Shown here: in pieces, positions 34,629 to 42,768 of the stretch
Layout of the letters: each line of letters opens with the position of its first letter
Position numbering within the stretch: position 1 is the first letter of the stretch
Assembly: GCF_000233715.2 (NCBI RefSeq)
Contig: NC_021184.1
Location: 1,884,001 to 1,948,000 of the forward strand
Reading direction: 5' to 3'
From: Desulfoscipio gibsoniae DSM 7213
GTDB lineage: Bacteria > Bacillota > Desulfotomaculia > Desulfotomaculales > Desulfallaceae
Length of the DNA: 64,000 nucleotides
Translations under genes and position numbers: made by a program
Notes under the pieces: model-generated
What the model was told of the DNA's origin: nothing
The model's database searches: none
Seen by the model: only the letters and a program-made list of their open reading frames with translations

Positions 34629-36176
34629 TTGCAAGCTAGCCTGACAGTATTTGTAACTGTTGTAATTATTGCCGTACTTGTTGCCTTTGGTGCAGGATAT
34701 CTGGTCAGAAAATTAATTGCTGAATCCAAAATTGCTTCCGCTGAAACGCAGGCCATAAGAATTTTGGAGGAGGCCCAAAAAGATGCTGAAGGCAAAAAAC
34801 GGGAAGCTATTCTAGAAGCCAAGGAAGAAATATTAAAGCAGCGTAACGAAATGGAGCGGGAACATAAAGAACGCCGTTCCGAGCTGCAGAGGTTGGAACG
34901 CAGGCTGGTTCAAAAGGAAGAAACACTTGATCGTAAAGTGGAAGGTATAGAAAAGAAAGAGGAAGTATTGAACCGCAAGGATATGGAGGTTGAAGCGCTG
35001 AAGGCAGACCTTTCGACTATTTACAGTCGCCAGGTGGAAGAGTTAGAGAGAATATCCGGGCTTACTTCAGATGATGCCCGGCAGATATTGCTGTCCGACA
35101 TAGAAAAGGAAATTCAGCACGAAGCCGCCATATTGATCAAGGAGATAGAGAATAAGGCCAAAGAGGAAGGGGAAAAACGAGCCAAAGAGATTATTACTTT
35201 GGCTATACAGCGTTGTGCCGCCGATCACGTTGCCGAAACAACGGTGGCGGTAATACCTTTGCCCAATGATGAGATGAAAGGGCGGATTATAGGCCGGGAA
35301 GGCCGGAATATAAGGGCCTTTGAAACAGCCACGGGTATCGACCTCATTATTGACGATACCCCCGAGGCGGTTATTTTATCAGGTTTTGACCCAATACGCC
35401 GTGAAGTGGCCCGTATGTCACTGGAAAAGTTAATTGTGGACGGACGTATTCACCCGGCCCGCATTGAGGAAATGGTTGAAAAGGCCCGCAAGGAAGTGGA
35501 TCAGCAAATTCGGGAGGCTGGTGAACAAGCTGTATTTGAAACCGGTATTCATGGTTTGCACCCTGAGTTGATTAACCTGCTCGGCCGGTTGAAGTTTCGT
35601 ACCAGTTATGGTCAGAATGTTTTAAAGCATTCTATTGAAGTTTCCCACTTGGCGGGATTAATGGCAGCCGAACTGGGTGTGGATGTGCAGCTGGCCAAAA
35701 GGGCCGGCCTTTTGCATGACATAGGTAAGGCAGTGGACCATGAAGTAGAAGGACCTCATGTGGCCATCGGTGTGGAACTGGCGCAGAAATACCGGGAAGG
35801 TAAAGAGGTTATTCACGCCATTGCCGCGCACCACGGTGATGAGGAACCCAGAACAATTGTGGCCGGTTTAGTGCAGGCGGCAGATGCCGTGTCAGCGGCT
35901 CGGCCTGGAGCCAGGCGTGAGACGCTGGAGAATTATATTAAGCGGCTACAGAAACTCGAGGAAATCGCCGGTACCTTTGATGGGGTGGAAAAATCGTATG
36001 CTATCCAGGCGGGCCGGGAAATTAGAATTATGGTAAAACCCGAAAAAGTCGATGATTTAGGTGCCATAAAGCTGGTCAGGGAAATTGCTAAAAAGATAGA
36101 AAATGAACTGGATTATCCGGGCCAAATTAAAGTAATGATTATTCGTGAAACGAGAGTTGTAGATTACGCCAAGTAA
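34629..36176 (+). CDS. rny: Ribonuclease Y
   Basis: A 515-aa membrane-tethered endoribonuclease that initiates mRNA decay. N-terminal membrane helix (residues about 4-24), a long charged coiled coil to about 195, a KH domain ([15 protein letters not shown] core [10 protein letters not shown] near 220), and an HD domain with [10 protein letters not shown] near 366. AGGAGGTG precedes TTG 34629; an apparent upstream start at 34569 lies within the terminator. Followed by a large hairpin terminator. recA-rny-ymdB-spoVS is the Bacillus order. Confidence 0.96.
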   Translation: MQASLTVFVTVVIIAVLVAFGAGYLVRKLIAESKIASAETQAIRILEEAQKDAEGKKREAILEAKEEILKQRNEMEREHKERRSELQRLERRLVQKEETLDRKVEGIEKKEEVLNRKDMEVEALKADLSTIYSRQVEELERISGLTSDDARQILLSDIEKEIQHEAAILIKEIENKAKEEGEKRAKEIITLAIQRCAADHVAETTVAVIPLPNDEMKGRIIGREGRNIRAFETATGIDLIIDDTPEAVILSGFDPIRREVARMSLEKLIVDGRIHPARIEEMVEKARKEVDQQIREAGEQAVFETGIHGLHPELINLLGRLKFRTSYGQNVLKHSIEVSHLAGLMAAELGVDVQLAKRAGLLHDIGKAVDHEVEGPHVAIGVELAQKYREGKEVIHAIAAHHGDEEPRTIVAGLVQAADAVSAARPGARRETLENYIKRLQKLEEIAGTFDGVEKSYAIQAGREIRIMVKPEKVDDLGAIKLVREIAKKIENELDYPGQIKVMIIRETRVVDYAK

Positions 36177-36185
36177 GAAAAAACT

Positions 36186-36274
36186 AACGATCTCTTTAAC
36201 TTAAACAATATTTTTCTGCGCTGACTTAAAATAAAGTGGGGCGAAGAATATTGAAGAAAAGAGATCGTTTTTTT
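36186..36274 (+). terminator. Large hairpin terminator after rny
   Basis: AACGATCTCTTT (36186-36197) pairs with AAAGAGATCGTT (36258-36269), 12 bp, with a second inner stem CAATATT/AATATTG, then a T run. The whole element spans about 84 bases, longer than usual. Confidence 0.75.
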
Positions 36275-36356
36275 AATTTGGAATATATTAATTACCATTT
36301 AGACGTCTGTAAGGCAGGAAAAAACTAATTAGAATCGAAGTCTAATAACAGTTGTG

Positions 36357-36902
36357 ATGACATTAGAAGGTAGGTGGATATTTTTGCATGCCCATTTAAA
36401 GGCCGGTGATGACGTTACAGACTGTGTGGGTTTATTGATTTCCATACTGGTTCGTTATCCCCAAGTAGCTTCTATAAATTTTGATCCATGGGAGCACATA
36501 TTAAGGTTTAATTTTATTTGTTCACAGGTTTTGAATGAGGATGAATTTGAAGAGTTTAAGATACTGCTTTTAAACTCTATTCAAACATATAATTATCTGG
36601 AAAAGAAAGATGCCATACTGGTAGAAATTTCACACCAGGTTTATGAAGATTTGACGTTGATAGAGATTAGAAGAGATGTGGGTACACTGGTTCAGGAAGA
36701 AATTGCCCTGGTGGTGGCAGTCTTTAACCAGTTTATGGGAGGAAATTTGGTTTCTGACTTAAATGAAGCTATAATTGAGGAAGAATTAATTGTTCAGGAA
36801 GAGATTATTGAACATATGCTGGAAAGTGTCAGGGCCTCGGTGGAGGATAAACCTTTATATGCCTTTCGGGAAGAGGGCAAAGTGCTTGTTTTTAATAAGT
36901 AG
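36357..36902 (+). CDS. Hypothetical protein between rny and ymdB
   Basis: A 181-aa acidic protein I do not recognise. No membrane segment or Cys motif stands out. The first 80 residues mix strands and helices (VTDCVGLLISILVRYP, FDPWEHILRFNFI), the second half is a long Glu/Ile-rich helical region (DLNEAIIEEELIVQEEII). The start is uncertain: GTG 36354 and ATG 36357 lack a ribosome-binding site, while TTG 36384 follows AAGGTAGG at suitable distance. It ends just before ymdB and probably shares its mRNA. Confidence 0.65.
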   Translation: MTLEGRWIFLHAHLKAGDDVTDCVGLLISILVRYPQVASINFDPWEHILRFNFICSQVLNEDEFEEFKILLLNSIQTYNYLEKKDAILVEISHQVYEDLTLIEIRRDVGTLVQEEIALVVAVFNQFMGGNLVSDLNEAIIEEELIVQEEIIEHMLESVRASVEDKPLYAFREEGKVLVFNK

Positions 36903-36914
36903 GTGGTTGTTACG

Positions 36915-37697
36915 TTGATACGTCTTATGATGATAGGAGATGTGTTTGGGCGTGCCGGGCGCCGGGCACTTAAGGATAATATACCGGGACTGGTACGGGA
37001 TGAACAAATTGACCTGGTTTTGGCCAATGGGGAAAATGCGGCCGGGGGAAACGGTATGACCAGGGAAAATGCCAGAGAAATATTCGCTGCCGGTGTCGAT
37101 GTTATTACTATGGGCAACCATGTTTGGAACAAAAAAGAAATAATTAATTACATTGACAAGGAAAAGAGAATAGTCAGACCTTATAACTACCCGCCTGGAA
37201 CGCCGGGAACCGGGTTTGGTTTATTTAAAACCAAAAATAACGATATGGTGGGTGTAGTTAATTTGTCTGGTCGGGTATTTATGCCGGAATTGGACTGCCC
37301 TTTTAGGTGTGCTGATCAAGTTATACCAATTTTAAGGGAAGAAACCCCCGTTATTTTAATGGACTTTCACGCCGAGGCCACGTCGGAGAAAGCCGCTATG
37401 GCCTACTACTTGGACGGCAGGTTATCGGCGGTCTGTGGTACGCATACCCATGTGCAAACAGCCGATGAGCGTATACTGGAAGGGGGTACGGCGTTTATTA
37501 CCGATGTGGGTATGACCGGTCCCCGTGATTCAGTGATAGGCGTAAAGAAAGAGTTGGTTGTGCATAAGTTTTTAACTCAAATGCCTCAAAAATTTGAGGC
37601 CGCCAACGGTTTATACCAGTTCAATGCTGTAATAATTGATGTTCAGCGGGATACAGGCCAGGCCGTTGCCATAAAGCGTATTCAAAATTATGAATAG
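36915..37697 (+). CDS. ymdB: YmdB family metallophosphoesterase
   Basis: A 260-aa calcineurin-like phosphoesterase of the YmdB family. Metal-binding segments: MIGDVFGRAGR near residue 6, NGENAAGG near 39, TMGNHVWNKKE near 65 and CGTHTHVQTADE near 174. In Bacillus YmdB hydrolyses cyclic nucleotides in vitro, influences biofilm decisions and contacts RNase Y. AGGTGG at 36901-36906 favours TTG 36915, which also gives the usual short N-terminus. Adjacent to rny and spoVS as in Bacillus. Confidence 0.93.
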   Translation: MIRLMMIGDVFGRAGRRALKDNIPGLVRDEQIDLVLANGENAAGGNGMTRENAREIFAAGVDVITMGNHVWNKKEIINYIDKEKRIVRPYNYPPGTPGTGFGLFKTKNNDMVGVVNLSGRVFMPELDCPFRCADQVIPILREETPVILMDFHAEATSEKAAMAYYLDGRLSAVCGTHTHVQTADERILEGGTAFITDVGMTGPRDSVIGVKKELVVHKFLTQMPQKFEAANGLYQFNAVIIDVQRDTGQAVAIKRIQNYE

Positions 37698-37731
37698 TCT
37701 TAACAAAAAAGTTAAAAAAATATTGTGTAAA

Positions 37732-37758
37732 AAAGGAATTTAGCTGCTGCTGCAGAAT
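37732..37758 (+). promoter_or_regulatory. Sigma-H promoter of spoVS
   Basis: AAAGGAATT at 37732-37740 (consensus RNAGGAWWW), 11-base spacer, GCAGAAT at 37752-37758 (RNNGAAT). Bacillus spoVS is sigma-H dependent, so both match and context agree. Confidence 0.7.
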
Positions 37759-37818
37759 ATATTTTAAAAACAGGGATAATTGCATACATTCTTTCCAGAG
37801 AAGAAGGAGGTTCGATGA

Positions 37819-38079
37819 ATGGAAGTGTTAAAGGTTTCAGCAAAATCCAATCCAAACTCTGTAGCTGGTGCCCTTGCCGGAGTGCTAAGGGAGAAGGGAT
37901 GCGCAGAAATGCAGGCTATTGGCGCGGGTGCATTGAACCAGGCAGTAAAAGCGGTAGCCATTGCCAGAGGATTTGTTGCGCCAAGCGGTGTGGATCTAAT
38001 TTGTATCCCGGCATTTACGGACATATTAATAGACGGAGAAGAGAGAACAGCAATTAAGTTAATTGTCGAACCCCGGTAA
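37819..38079 (+). CDS. spoVS: Stage V sporulation protein S
   Basis: An 86-aa Alba-like nucleic-acid-binding fold protein. It is nearly invariant in the family: LKVSAKSNPNSVAGALAGVLR (core SAKSNPNSVAGA) at the start, ELQAIGAGA-type EMQAIGAGALNQAVKA in the middle, and IPAFTDILIDGEERTAI at the end. SpoVS acts early in sporulation and septation and is needed for spore coat and cortex development. GGAGG precedes ATG 37819; it has its own sigma-H promoter and strong terminator, so it is monocistronic. Confidence 0.98.
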   Translation: MEVLKVSAKSNPNSVAGALAGVLREKGCAEMQAIGAGALNQAVKAVAIARGFVAPSGVDLICIPAFTDILIDGEERTAIKLIVEPR

Positions 38080-38108
38080 GTTACTAATCATTTTGATGTG
38101 TCAAAAGC

Positions 38109-38146
38109 AACCTGTTTATTCTAATTAAAGAATAAACAGGTTTTTT
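38109..38146 (+). terminator. Terminator after spoVS
   Basis: AACCTGTTTATTCT (38109-38122) pairs perfectly with AGAATAAACAGGTT (38129-38142), 14 bp with a 6-base loop, then a T run. Confidence 0.92.
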
Positions 38147-38175
38147 AGTTTTTTAATGAACGGGGGCGATGAACA

Positions 38176-39123
38176 TTGTATACACCATGGATTGTGGACG
38201 GTCATTGTGATACGCTGACGGCCATGGCTAAAGAAAACCGCACTTTCAGTGAAAGATCCGCCAGGGGACAGCTGGATTTACCGCGTATGCGGTCGGGCGA
38301 TATAATGGTGCAGTTTTTTGCGGCCTTTATTGCACCCAGGTATAAAGATATGGCTTTAAAAAGATGTCTACAGTTGATAGATATTTTTTATGCGGAAATA
38401 CTTCAAGACCAGAGCAGTGTTGAGCTGGCCTTAAATGCAGAGGATATTCACCGGGTTACCGGAGCAGGTAAAATTGCCGCGCTGCTATCTATTGAAGGTG
38501 GTGAAGCGCTGGCCGGCGATATAGCGTTATTGAGAACCTTTTACCGCTTGGGAGTGCGTTCGATAACATTGACCTGGAATGGGCGCAACGAGCTGGGGGA
38601 TGGAGTGGGGGAAGATTTTGCTGCCGGTGGTTTAAGCTTGTTTGGCCGTTCGGTGGTGCAGGCGATGAATGACCTGGGTATGTTGATTGACGTAGCTCAT
38701 CTGGCCCCCCGGGGATTCTGGGACGTGGCCGAAACATCCAGCAAGCCCTTTGCCGCCACCCATGCCAACTGCCGGGCGGTGTGTGATCATCCCCGCAATT
38801 TAGATGATGATCAAATAGAATACCTGGCCCGGAACGGTGGTATAGTGGGGCTGACTTTTGTTCCCGAGTTTGTAGATCAACATAATCCCAGCCTGTCAGC
38901 ATTCATCAAGCATATTGATCATATTGCATCTCGTTTTGGTACGCATTGCATTGGGTTAGGATCTGACTTTGATGGTATGGATAAGGTTACGCCGGGATTG
39001 CATGACGCCACCTGTGGCCCGTACCTCGCCGAAGCGCTGATAAGTCATGGTTACAGTCACGAACAGGTAGCCGGTATAATGGGAGGAAATTGGTTAAGGC
39101 TGTTGACCGTGGTTTTAAAATAA
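38176..39123 (+). CDS. Membrane-dipeptidase family (M19) peptidase
   Basis: A 315-aa renal-dipeptidase-type metallopeptidase. The zinc ligands can be followed: VDGHCDT near residue 7, SIEGGEAL near 108, DVAHLAPRGF near 174, ATHANCRAVCDHPRN near 195, and GLGSDFDGM near 260. Such enzymes cleave L-D or D-D dipeptides; in spore formers they may recycle wall peptides. No signal peptide, so cytoplasmic. TTG 38176 follows a GGGGGCGAT site. The catalytic set is complete. Confidence 0.92.
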   Translation: MYTPWIVDGHCDTLTAMAKENRTFSERSARGQLDLPRMRSGDIMVQFFAAFIAPRYKDMALKRCLQLIDIFYAEILQDQSSVELALNAEDIHRVTGAGKIAALLSIEGGEALAGDIALLRTFYRLGVRSITLTWNGRNELGDGVGEDFAAGGLSLFGRSVVQAMNDLGMLIDVAHLAPRGFWDVAETSSKPFAATHANCRAVCDHPRNLDDDQIEYLARNGGIVGLTFVPEFVDQHNPSLSAFIKHIDHIASRFGTHCIGLGSDFDGMDKVTPGLHDATCGPYLAEALISHGYSHEQVAGIMGGNWLRLLTVVLK

Positions 39124-39231
39124 TTTGCAAAGGATTGAGGATAGTCCGAAATGTTCATTTAACTATGGTACAATAATGGTACAATATAAACATGTTTTTT
39201 GTTCGAGATATGATATGTTAGGGTGATAATA

Positions 39232-40062
39232 ATGTTTGCTGATTTGCATATACATACTACCTACTCCGACGGTTTAAGTACTCCGGAGGAAGTAGTGCGT
39301 ATGGCTGCGCATACCAAATTGCGGGCTTTGGCTATAACCGATCACGATACCATGGAGGGTACCCAGTCGGCAAGGCTGGAGGCTGCCTTGCATGGAATTG
39401 ACATTGTAGATGGAGTGGAATTAAGTACTGAATGCGATGGCCTGGAAGTACATATCCTTGCTTATTGTATAGATCCCAACAATACCTATTTTCAGGAACA
39501 CTTGAATGTCTTTCGCAATGCCCGGCTGAAAAGAGCTCAAAAAATTGTGGCCAAGTTACAGCATATGGGGATTGATATTACTTTTGATCAGGTACTTGAG
39601 CTGGCCGGGTCCGGTTCAGTGGGCAGGCCGCATATTGCCCAGGCTTTAATGGCTGGTGGGAAAACCAGCAGTATTACTGAGGCCTTTGAACAATATATTG
39701 GTGTGGGTAAACCAGCTTATGAGCCCAGATTAAAATATCACCCGGTGGAGATGGTTAAGCTGGTCAGAAAGTTGGGCGGTGTGCCTGTACTGGCTCACCC
39801 GGGCATATCCTGCGGTGAGGACTTAATAAATTCCCTGATTGATGCCGGGTTGCAGGGGCTGGAAGTGTATCATCCCAAACATTCGCGGCATGTAGAAGAT
39901 TACTATCTGGGGCTTTGCCGAACATACGGGCTGGTAGCCACCGGTGGCTCTGATTTCCACGGTGTAGGCGTAACAGGGCACGGGCGTCTGGGGGAGGCCA
40001 GGGTACCTTATGCGGCGGTTAAACAGTTGTGGGCGCTGGCCACAAAAAATAGTAAGCTTTAG
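39232..40062 (+). CDS. PHP domain phosphoesterase (RNase AM/YciV-like)
   Basis: A 276-aa PHP-domain protein. Metal ligands: DLHIHTTYSDG near residue 4, AITDHDTMEG near 36, VELSTE near 62, LAHPGI near 188 and GGSDFHG near 240. This matches the YciV/RNase AM group, which trims 5' ends of rRNA or hydrolyses 3',5'-nucleotide bisphosphates. AGGGTGA precedes ATG 39232, preferred over GTG 39223. Followed 24 bases later by an aminotransferase gene, probably the same transcript. Confidence 0.88.
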   Translation: MFADLHIHTTYSDGLSTPEEVVRMAAHTKLRALAITDHDTMEGTQSARLEAALHGIDIVDGVELSTECDGLEVHILAYCIDPNNTYFQEHLNVFRNARLKRAQKIVAKLQHMGIDITFDQVLELAGSGSVGRPHIAQALMAGGKTSSITEAFEQYIGVGKPAYEPRLKYHPVEMVKLVRKLGGVPVLAHPGISCGEDLINSLIDAGLQGLEVYHPKHSRHVEDYYLGLCRTYGLVATGGSDFHGVGVTGHGRLGEARVPYAAVKQLWALATKNSKL

Positions 40063-40086
40063 AATTACCTGGCGGAGGAAATGTAT

Positions 40087-41265
40087 ATGGAAAAAGCGCG
40101 TAGAATACAAAATATGGGTTCAGCGATTTTCAATGAAATGGAGGAACTAAAAAAGAAAGTAGAGCAGCGGGGCGTTGAGGTAATTAATCTGGGGGTGGGT
40201 AGTCCGGATCGCCCGCCGGCACAACATATTATCGAAGCTATGCACAAGGCTCTTGATAATCTGGATAATTATCGTTACCCGCTGGTTGGCCAGCTAGCGC
40301 TGCGCCAGGCGGTGGCTAACTGGTATAAAAACAGGTTCAGGGTAGAATTAGACCCAGCCGATGAGGTACTGGTTTTAATGGGTTCCCAGGACGGTTTGGC
40401 TCACATAGCAATGGCTTATATCAATCCGGGAGACATTGCCCTGATTCCTGATCCTGGCTATCCCATATATGCTGCCAGTATAGTGTTGGCGGAGGGTGAA
40501 ATTTACCCTATGCCTTTATTGGCGAAAAATGACTTTTTACCGGATTTGCAAGCCATACCGCAAGATGTGGCCCGACAAGCCAAGTTGCTTTGGGTGAATT
40601 ATCCAAACAACCCGGTGGCTGCTTCAGCTAACCGGCAATTTTTTGCGGAGCTTGTAAATTTCGCCCGGGAGTATGACATCGTGGTTTGTCATGACATTGC
40701 CTATTGCGAGCTTGCCTTTGACGGCTTTGAGCCCGTTAGTTTTCTGGAGGCGCCGGGAGCTAAGGAAGTAGGTATTGAATTTTATTCACTTTCTAAAACT
40801 TATAACATGGCAGGCTGCAGGATTGGATTTGCCGTGGGTAATGCGGGTGTTTTAGAGGCACTGAATAGAATAAAAACTAATATTGATTATGGTGTGTTCA
40901 ACGTTGTTCAGAAGGCTGGTATAGCAGCTTTGGAAGGACCCCAGGATTGTGTGCGGGAAAACGCAGAGTATTATCGCCGTCGTCGGGATGTGCTGGTGGA
41001 CGGCCTTGCCGGTTTGGGCTGGGAAGTGCCCCGACCCAATGCCTCCATGTTTGTTTGGGCACCTCTGCCCAAAGGATATAATTGTTCCTGCCGGGAATTT
41101 GCCTTAAAAATGCTGCACAGCACTGGTGTACTGGTGATACCGGGCACTGCTTTCGGAAAAATGGGTGAGGGATACCTGCGTATTGCTTTGGTGCGGGATG
41201 AGCCTGTGCTGCAAGAGGCGGTTCGCCGTATTGGTGAATTTTTACGCTCCGGGGAACAGGCGTGA
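40087..41265 (+). CDS. dapL: Class I/II aminotransferase, LL-diaminopimelate aminotransferase-like
   Basis: A 392-aa PLP aminotransferase. NLGVGSPDRPP near residue 37, the substrate loop PDPGYPIYAAS near 127, NYPNNPVAA near 170 and the PLP Lys in SLSKTYNMAGCRIG near 237 are typical of the DapL-type branch of fold I. DapL makes LL-diaminopimelate directly from tetrahydrodipicolinate, which would complete the lysine pathway started by the dap genes at 13.6-19.2 kb. An alanine or other amino acid aminotransferase of the same branch is possible. GGAGGAA favours ATG 40087 over ATG 40081. Confidence 0.78.
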   Translation: MEKARRIQNMGSAIFNEMEELKKKVEQRGVEVINLGVGSPDRPPAQHIIEAMHKALDNLDNYRYPLVGQLALRQAVANWYKNRFRVELDPADEVLVLMGSQDGLAHIAMAYINPGDIALIPDPGYPIYAASIVLAEGEIYPMPLLAKNDFLPDLQAIPQDVARQAKLLWVNYPNNPVAASANRQFFAELVNFAREYDIVVCHDIAYCELAFDGFEPVSFLEAPGAKEVGIEFYSLSKTYNMAGCRIGFAVGNAGVLEALNRIKTNIDYGVFNVVQKAGIAALEGPQDCVRENAEYYRRRRDVLVDGLAGLGWEVPRPNASMFVWAPLPKGYNCSCREFALKMLHSTGVLVIPGTAFGKMGEGYLRIALVRDEPVLQEAVRRIGEFLRSGEQA

Positions 41266-41331
41266 TATGTCTATTTAAAAACCACCGGACATATAATAAA
41301 ACTATATTAAGACGGTCAAGGTGGTGTTGCG

Positions 41332-41586
41332 ATGAAAGAATACCCGGATGTTCAATATTTCCAGCGCAGGATTCAGGAATTGGAGGATAAGGTGGACCAA
41401 CTCCGTCTTAGCCGTAGGGTATTGATGAATTTAGTAGAAAAAGTGGAAAAAGAAAAGACATTTTTTATGACCAGGCTGGAAAAGGAAAACCGCCGTTTAC
41501 ACCGTAATAATTACAAGTATGCCTGTTGGTTATTGAAGAAAAACAGGCAAATTGTAGAACTTGAATCCAAAATTAAAGGTCAGTAA
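41332..41586 (+). CDS. Small coiled-coil protein
   Basis: An 84-aa highly charged protein predicted to be one continuous coiled coil (heptads through FQRRIQELEDKVDQLRL and FFMTRLEKENRRLHR). No family recognised. AAGGTGG lies 9 bases before ATG 41332 and a terminator follows. Similar short coiled-coil ORFs occur as hypothetical proteins in related Clostridia; role unknown. Confidence 0.65.
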   Translation: MKEYPDVQYFQRRIQELEDKVDQLRLSRRVLMNLVEKVEKEKTFFMTRLEKENRRLHRNNYKYACWLLKKNRQIVELESKIKGQ

Positions 41587-41609
41587 AGATACTATAATTA
41601 ATTACTGAT

Positions 41610-41634
41610 GACCCTAATGAGGGGTCTTTTTTTT
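41610..41634 (+). terminator. Terminator after the coiled-coil gene
   Basis: GACCCT (41610-41615) pairs with GGGGTC (41621-41626), including a G-U pair, then a run of eight T. Confidence 0.75.
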
Positions 41635-41825
41635 ACAAGTTATGATATAATTCAAAAGAGAGAGATTAACCCGTGATGGCTGAGTTAATTGCAAGCAGCC
41701 CGGTACTGAGGTTTTTCACCTAACCTGTTTTTAAACGGTAAATACTTTGGTATTAATAGTGGAAGCTACCGCACATTTATCCATGACTGGATTACAAATA
41801 AAAACGAATGTAAATGATATGCAGT

Positions 41826-42050
41826 TTCACAGGTGCCCCGCGGGTGGGTTTTGCACCCGGGGGATAATAGGGAATCAGGTTAAACCTGAGCGGTCTCCGC
41901 CACTGTATACGGGTAGCCGCCATAGCCGGTACATCCGGTTTAGCCACTCTACGGGGGAAGGCGTATGTCGGCAATGATCCGTTAGCCAGGAAACCTGCCT
42001 GTGATTGCCAGTAACCTGCGTGAGATGGGGAATGGCTTTCTTTGATGGGG
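41826..42050 (+). promoter_or_regulatory. Cobalamin riboswitch
   Basis: The B12 box AGCCAGGAAACCTGCCTGT lies at 41984-42002. Upstream, CACAGGTGCC (41829), GGGAATCAGGTTAAACCTGA and CTCCGCCACTGTA (41895-41907) match the conserved core of cobalamin riboswitches in the right order. It precedes the cobU-cobC operon and ends in an intrinsic terminator, so adenosylcobalamin binding would stop transcription of its own biosynthetic genes. The 5' boundary is approximate; the 41640-41825 stretch shows no ORF I trust. Confidence 0.93.
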
Positions 42051-42055
42051 ATGAT

Positions 42056-42091
42056 AAACTCCAGTCTGGAAAGCTGGGGTTTTATTTTTTT
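42056..42091 (+). terminator. Riboswitch-controlled terminator
   Basis: AAACTCCAG (42056-42064) pairs with CTGGGGTTT (42074-42082), 9 bp with one G-U pair, then a T run. Expression platform of the cobalamin riboswitch, about 90 bases before cobU. Confidence 0.85.
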
Positions 42092-42180
42092 GTCCAATTT
42101 TTATTTATAAGCGGTTATTAATCTAATATGGCTTACTCAAAAAATAAAATTAACTTTATTTATATGGGGGAGATGTGGAC

Positions 42181-42768
42181 TTGACAAGCGGGGAAATTGT
42201 GCTGGTAATTGGCGGAGCACGCAGCGGTAAAAGCAGTTTGGCTGAGAAACTGGCTGCGGTACCTGGCAAAGATGTTATTTACGTAGCCACCGCCGGCGTA
42301 CATGACGATGAAATGGCTGAACGGGTTAAGCAGCATCGCTTGCGCCGTCCGGATGGTTGGCGTACGGTGGAGGAAACACATATGCTGGCCGGTGTACTGC
42401 TTTCGCTTCACCCGGGGGCAGTGGTATTGATTGATTGTTTGACCCTTTGGATGTCAAATTTATTGCTGGATGATCATATCCCCAGACCCGGGGCAGGCAT
42501 ATCGGAAAAGGAAAACTATATTATTGCCCAGGCCAGGGAAATTGTCGATGTGGCCCGGGATAAACAGTTGACTCTGGTTATGGTCAGCAATGAGGTGGGC
42601 TGCGGCCTGGTGCCCGAGCATGAACTGGGCAGAGTATACCGTGATATTGCGGGACGGGTTAACCAGCTGCTGGCCGAACTATCCGACCGGGTTTTTTACG
42701 TGGTGGCGGGCATGCCTCTGGAGTTGAAATCACTCGCGGCAGGCAGCTTGCAAGGGGGGGGACGGTAA
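42181..42768 (+). CDS. cobU: Adenosylcobinamide kinase/phosphate guanylyltransferase
   Basis: A 195-aa bifunctional enzyme that phosphorylates adenosylcobinamide and attaches GMP, activating it for the nucleotide loop. P-loop GGARSGKS near residue 9; the RRPDGWRTVEE segment near 58 contains the guanylylated His region (KQHRLRRP); VSNEVGCGLVP near 138 is a family motif. GGGGGAG favours TTG 42181 over GTG 42175. It ends on the first base of cobQ, so the two are coupled. First gene under the riboswitch. Confidence 0.94.
   Translation: MTSGEIVLVIGGARSGKSSLAEKLAAVPGKDVIYVATAGVHDDEMAERVKQHRLRRPDGWRTVEETHMLAGVLLSLHPGAVVLIDCLTLWMSNLLLDDHIPRPGAGISEKENYIIAQAREIVDVARDKQLTLVMVSNEVGCGLVPEHELGRVYRDIAGRVNQLLAELSDRVFYVVAGMPLELKSLAAGSLQGGGR

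Noticed and set aside
39163-39186. ATGGTACAATA repeated twice before the PHP gene, giving two TACAAT boxes
   Set aside because: No -35 box at suitable distance for either; not listed as a promoter.
41747-41977. ORFs within the riboswitch region
   Set aside because: They overlap the conserved cobalamin riboswitch core on either strand and lack ribosome-binding sites.
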